From assembly GCA_946534775.1 (NCBI GenBank), contig CAMNCZ010000110.1, positions 1 to 5,266 of the forward strand: a DNA stretch of 5,266 bases, written 5' to 3'. A program made the position numbers and the translations under genes. The notes beneath the pieces were generated by a model. It made no database searches and was not told the DNA's origin. It saw only the letters and a list, made by a program, of their open reading frames with translations. This DNA comes from an uncultured Eubacteriaceae bacterium. GTDB taxonomy: Bacteria > Bacillota > Clostridia > Lachnospirales > CAG-274. Below are positions 4,101 through 5,266 of the stretch, piece after piece; positions within the stretch are counted from its first letter, which is position 1; each line of letters opens with the position of its first letter.

Positions 4101-5266
4101 ATGAAAACCGAAATTTTGGATTTTATTGAATATAAATACGAAAAAATAAGCATTATAGCCGAAAGCGACGATAAGAGCATCACGCTTTTAAAGGACAAAG
4201 AAACGGGCGAATATTGTCGTTTAAAAAGCATAAACAGGGTCATTGACGTATATAAACAGCTTAAAAGCATAAAAAGCGAGTATCTGCCCGAGATCTTTTA
4301 TCTGCACTATGACGAAAACGAAACAAACGTTATTGTCGAGGAGATACAGGGCAGGACTTTGCAGTCCTATATTGATGAGGGAAAACATTTTTCCGCAAAA
4401 GAGACCGAAAGTATATTTTTGCAGCTGTGCAATGCGCTTGCGGTTTTGCACAAGCACGGCATTATCCACCGCGACCTCAAACCCGACAATATAATGTACG
4501 CTGACGGAAAAGTCAAACTTGTTGACTTTGATGCGGCAAGAGAGGTCTCGGATGATAAAAAAGAGCAGCTGAACGATACCGTTATGCTTGGCACAAAAGG
4601 TTTTGCTCCACCCGAACAGTACGGTTTTGAACAGACGGATGAACGCGCCGATATTTACGCAATGGGTGTGACGATGAAACTTATTGCGGGCAGCAGCCGA
4701 AAATATAAAAAGATACTGTCAAAATGCGTCGGGTTTGCACCCAAAGAAAGATACAAAAGCACTTCTGCCGTAAAACGTGCGATATATCTGCGGAAATACA
4801 GAGGTTTGATAAGATTTGCGGTGATCTTACTTTTGATATTATGGTTTGGCATAAATTCTTATTATAACGACCCCGTTTTCCGCGATGATGTGCTTTTGCT
4901 TTTACAGGACGGCGGTTTTATTACCCTGACCGAAGAACAGCAAAACAGGATATTTGCGAAGCAAAATTTTGACGAAGAAGAGATCAAAAATATCTGGTGC
5001 GGCAAATATAAAAATTCCGACAATGCCGAACTTGAGATAAGCTATAAAAACGGACTTGAATTTACGATAATCACTTACCAAGACGGCATAAAAACAAGCA
5101 AAGGCGGCGGAGAACTTACCCTCGAAAATAAAGAGACCGCCGTATTTTCAACAACGACCCCAGCAGGCAAAGAATACCGCATTTATATGAATATCTACGA
5201 AAACGGCATTATCGTGACCGAAAATGAGGTTTCCTCACCGTATTCTCACGGACAAAGTATGTCGGG
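4101..5266 (+). CDS. Eukaryote-like Ser/Thr protein kinase with one transmembrane helix and an extracytoplasmic domain (3' end outside window)
   Basis: Open for 388 codons to the window edge without a stop, so it is partial. The ATG at 4101 has AAAAGGG 7 nt upstream. Residues 1-230 form a compact cytoplasmic kinase domain: candidate ATP-anchoring Lys42 (CRLKSI, in the place of VAIK), complete catalytic loop HRDLKPDN (123-130), metal-binding Asp142 in VDFDAAR (DFD instead of DFG), activation-segment end GTKGFAPPEQYG (164-175), helix-F DIYAMGV (184-190), and the late KERY Arg217. The N-lobe is degenerate, with no glycine-rich loop, and the C-lobe is short. Residues 238-253 (FAVILLLILWFGI core) form a transmembrane helix. 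The rest should lie outside the cytoplasm: a charged linker with a helical stretch (about 277-298), then WCGKY followed by alternating strand-like segments to about 375, suggesting a small beta domain of unknown ligand. This is the PknB/PrkC-style topology without PASTA repeats. A role in sensing an external signal is inferred, as are its substrates. Confidence 0.88.
   Translation, partial: MKTEILDFIEYKYEKISIIAESDDKSITLLKDKETGEYCRLKSINRVIDVYKQLKSIKSEYLPEIFYLHYDENETNVIVEEIQGRTLQSYIDEGKHFSAKETESIFLQLCNALAVLHKHGIIHRDLKPDNIMYADGKVKLVDFDAAREVSDDKKEQLNDTVMLGTKGFAPPEQYGFEQTDERADIYAMGVTMKLIAGSSRKYKKILSKCVGFAPKERYKSTSAVKRAIYLRKYRGLIRFAVILLLILWFGINSYYNDPVFRDDVLLLLQDGGFITLTEEQQNRIFAKQNFDEEEIKNIWCGKYKNSDNAELEISYKNGLEFTIITYQDGIKTSKGGGELTLENKETAVFSTTTPAGKEYRIYMNIYENGIIVTENEVSSPYSHGQSMS

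Noticed and set aside
4055..4594. Several minus-strand open frames of 71-82 codons after 4055
   Set aside because: They lie antisense to the kinase gene, whose plus-strand frame is open for 388 codons and carries kinase motifs; none has a good ribosome binding site or recognisable content.

Overview
The window looks like a chromosomal segment of a low-to-mid-GC Gram-positive anaerobe of class Clostridia, probably an Oscillospiraceae/Ruminococcus-like gut bacterium. This rests on the style of the proteins, strong AAGGAGG-type ribosome binding sites, an AT-rich intergenic region, and a Clostridia-type 'FDAAWG' polysaccharide deacetylase. It is inferred from protein character only; no database was searched.

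Layout. (1) Bases 1-625, + strand: the C-terminal half of acetate kinase (ackA), cut by the window edge. (2) Bases 645-685: a symmetric A-tract/hairpin/T-tract that can terminate both converging genes. (3) Bases 684-2657, - strand: a complete membrane-bound nucleotide-sugar 4,6-dehydratase of the FlaA1/PglF/CapD family, for surface glycan synthesis. It has a near-consensus promoter about 120 nt upstream (TTGACA-N17-TAAAAT). (4) Bases 2658-2945: AT-rich divergent intergenic region. (5) Bases 2946-3680, + strand: an exported or membrane-anchored polysaccharide deacetylase. Its family-like sequence stops abruptly after the 'WDVD' motif, at a perfect 8-bp inverted repeat, and the C-terminal catalytic motif is missing. 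It is probably a broken gene. (6) Bases 3607-4029, - strand: a small helix-turn-helix protein whose 3' end overlaps the foreign tail of the deacetylase frame. (7) Bases 4101-5266+, + strand: a eukaryote-like Ser/Thr kinase with one transmembrane helix and an extracytoplasmic domain, open at the right edge.

How they relate. Acetate kinase is core energy metabolism. The dehydratase and the deacetylase both concern the cell surface (glycan precursor synthesis and glycan deacetylation). The divergent regulator/kinase pair is the most interesting unit. Only 71 bp separate the two start codons, and a perfect 16-bp AT-rich palindrome lies between them. On each strand, half of that palindrome also serves as the -10 of a possible promoter, each with a 17-nt spacer. 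This suggests a self-contained sensor-kinase/regulator module under shared, possibly mutually exclusive control. It lies next to the point where the deacetylase has lost its C-terminus, consistent with (but not proving) insertion or rearrangement there. No tRNA, rRNA, CRISPR array, transposase or integrase is visible.
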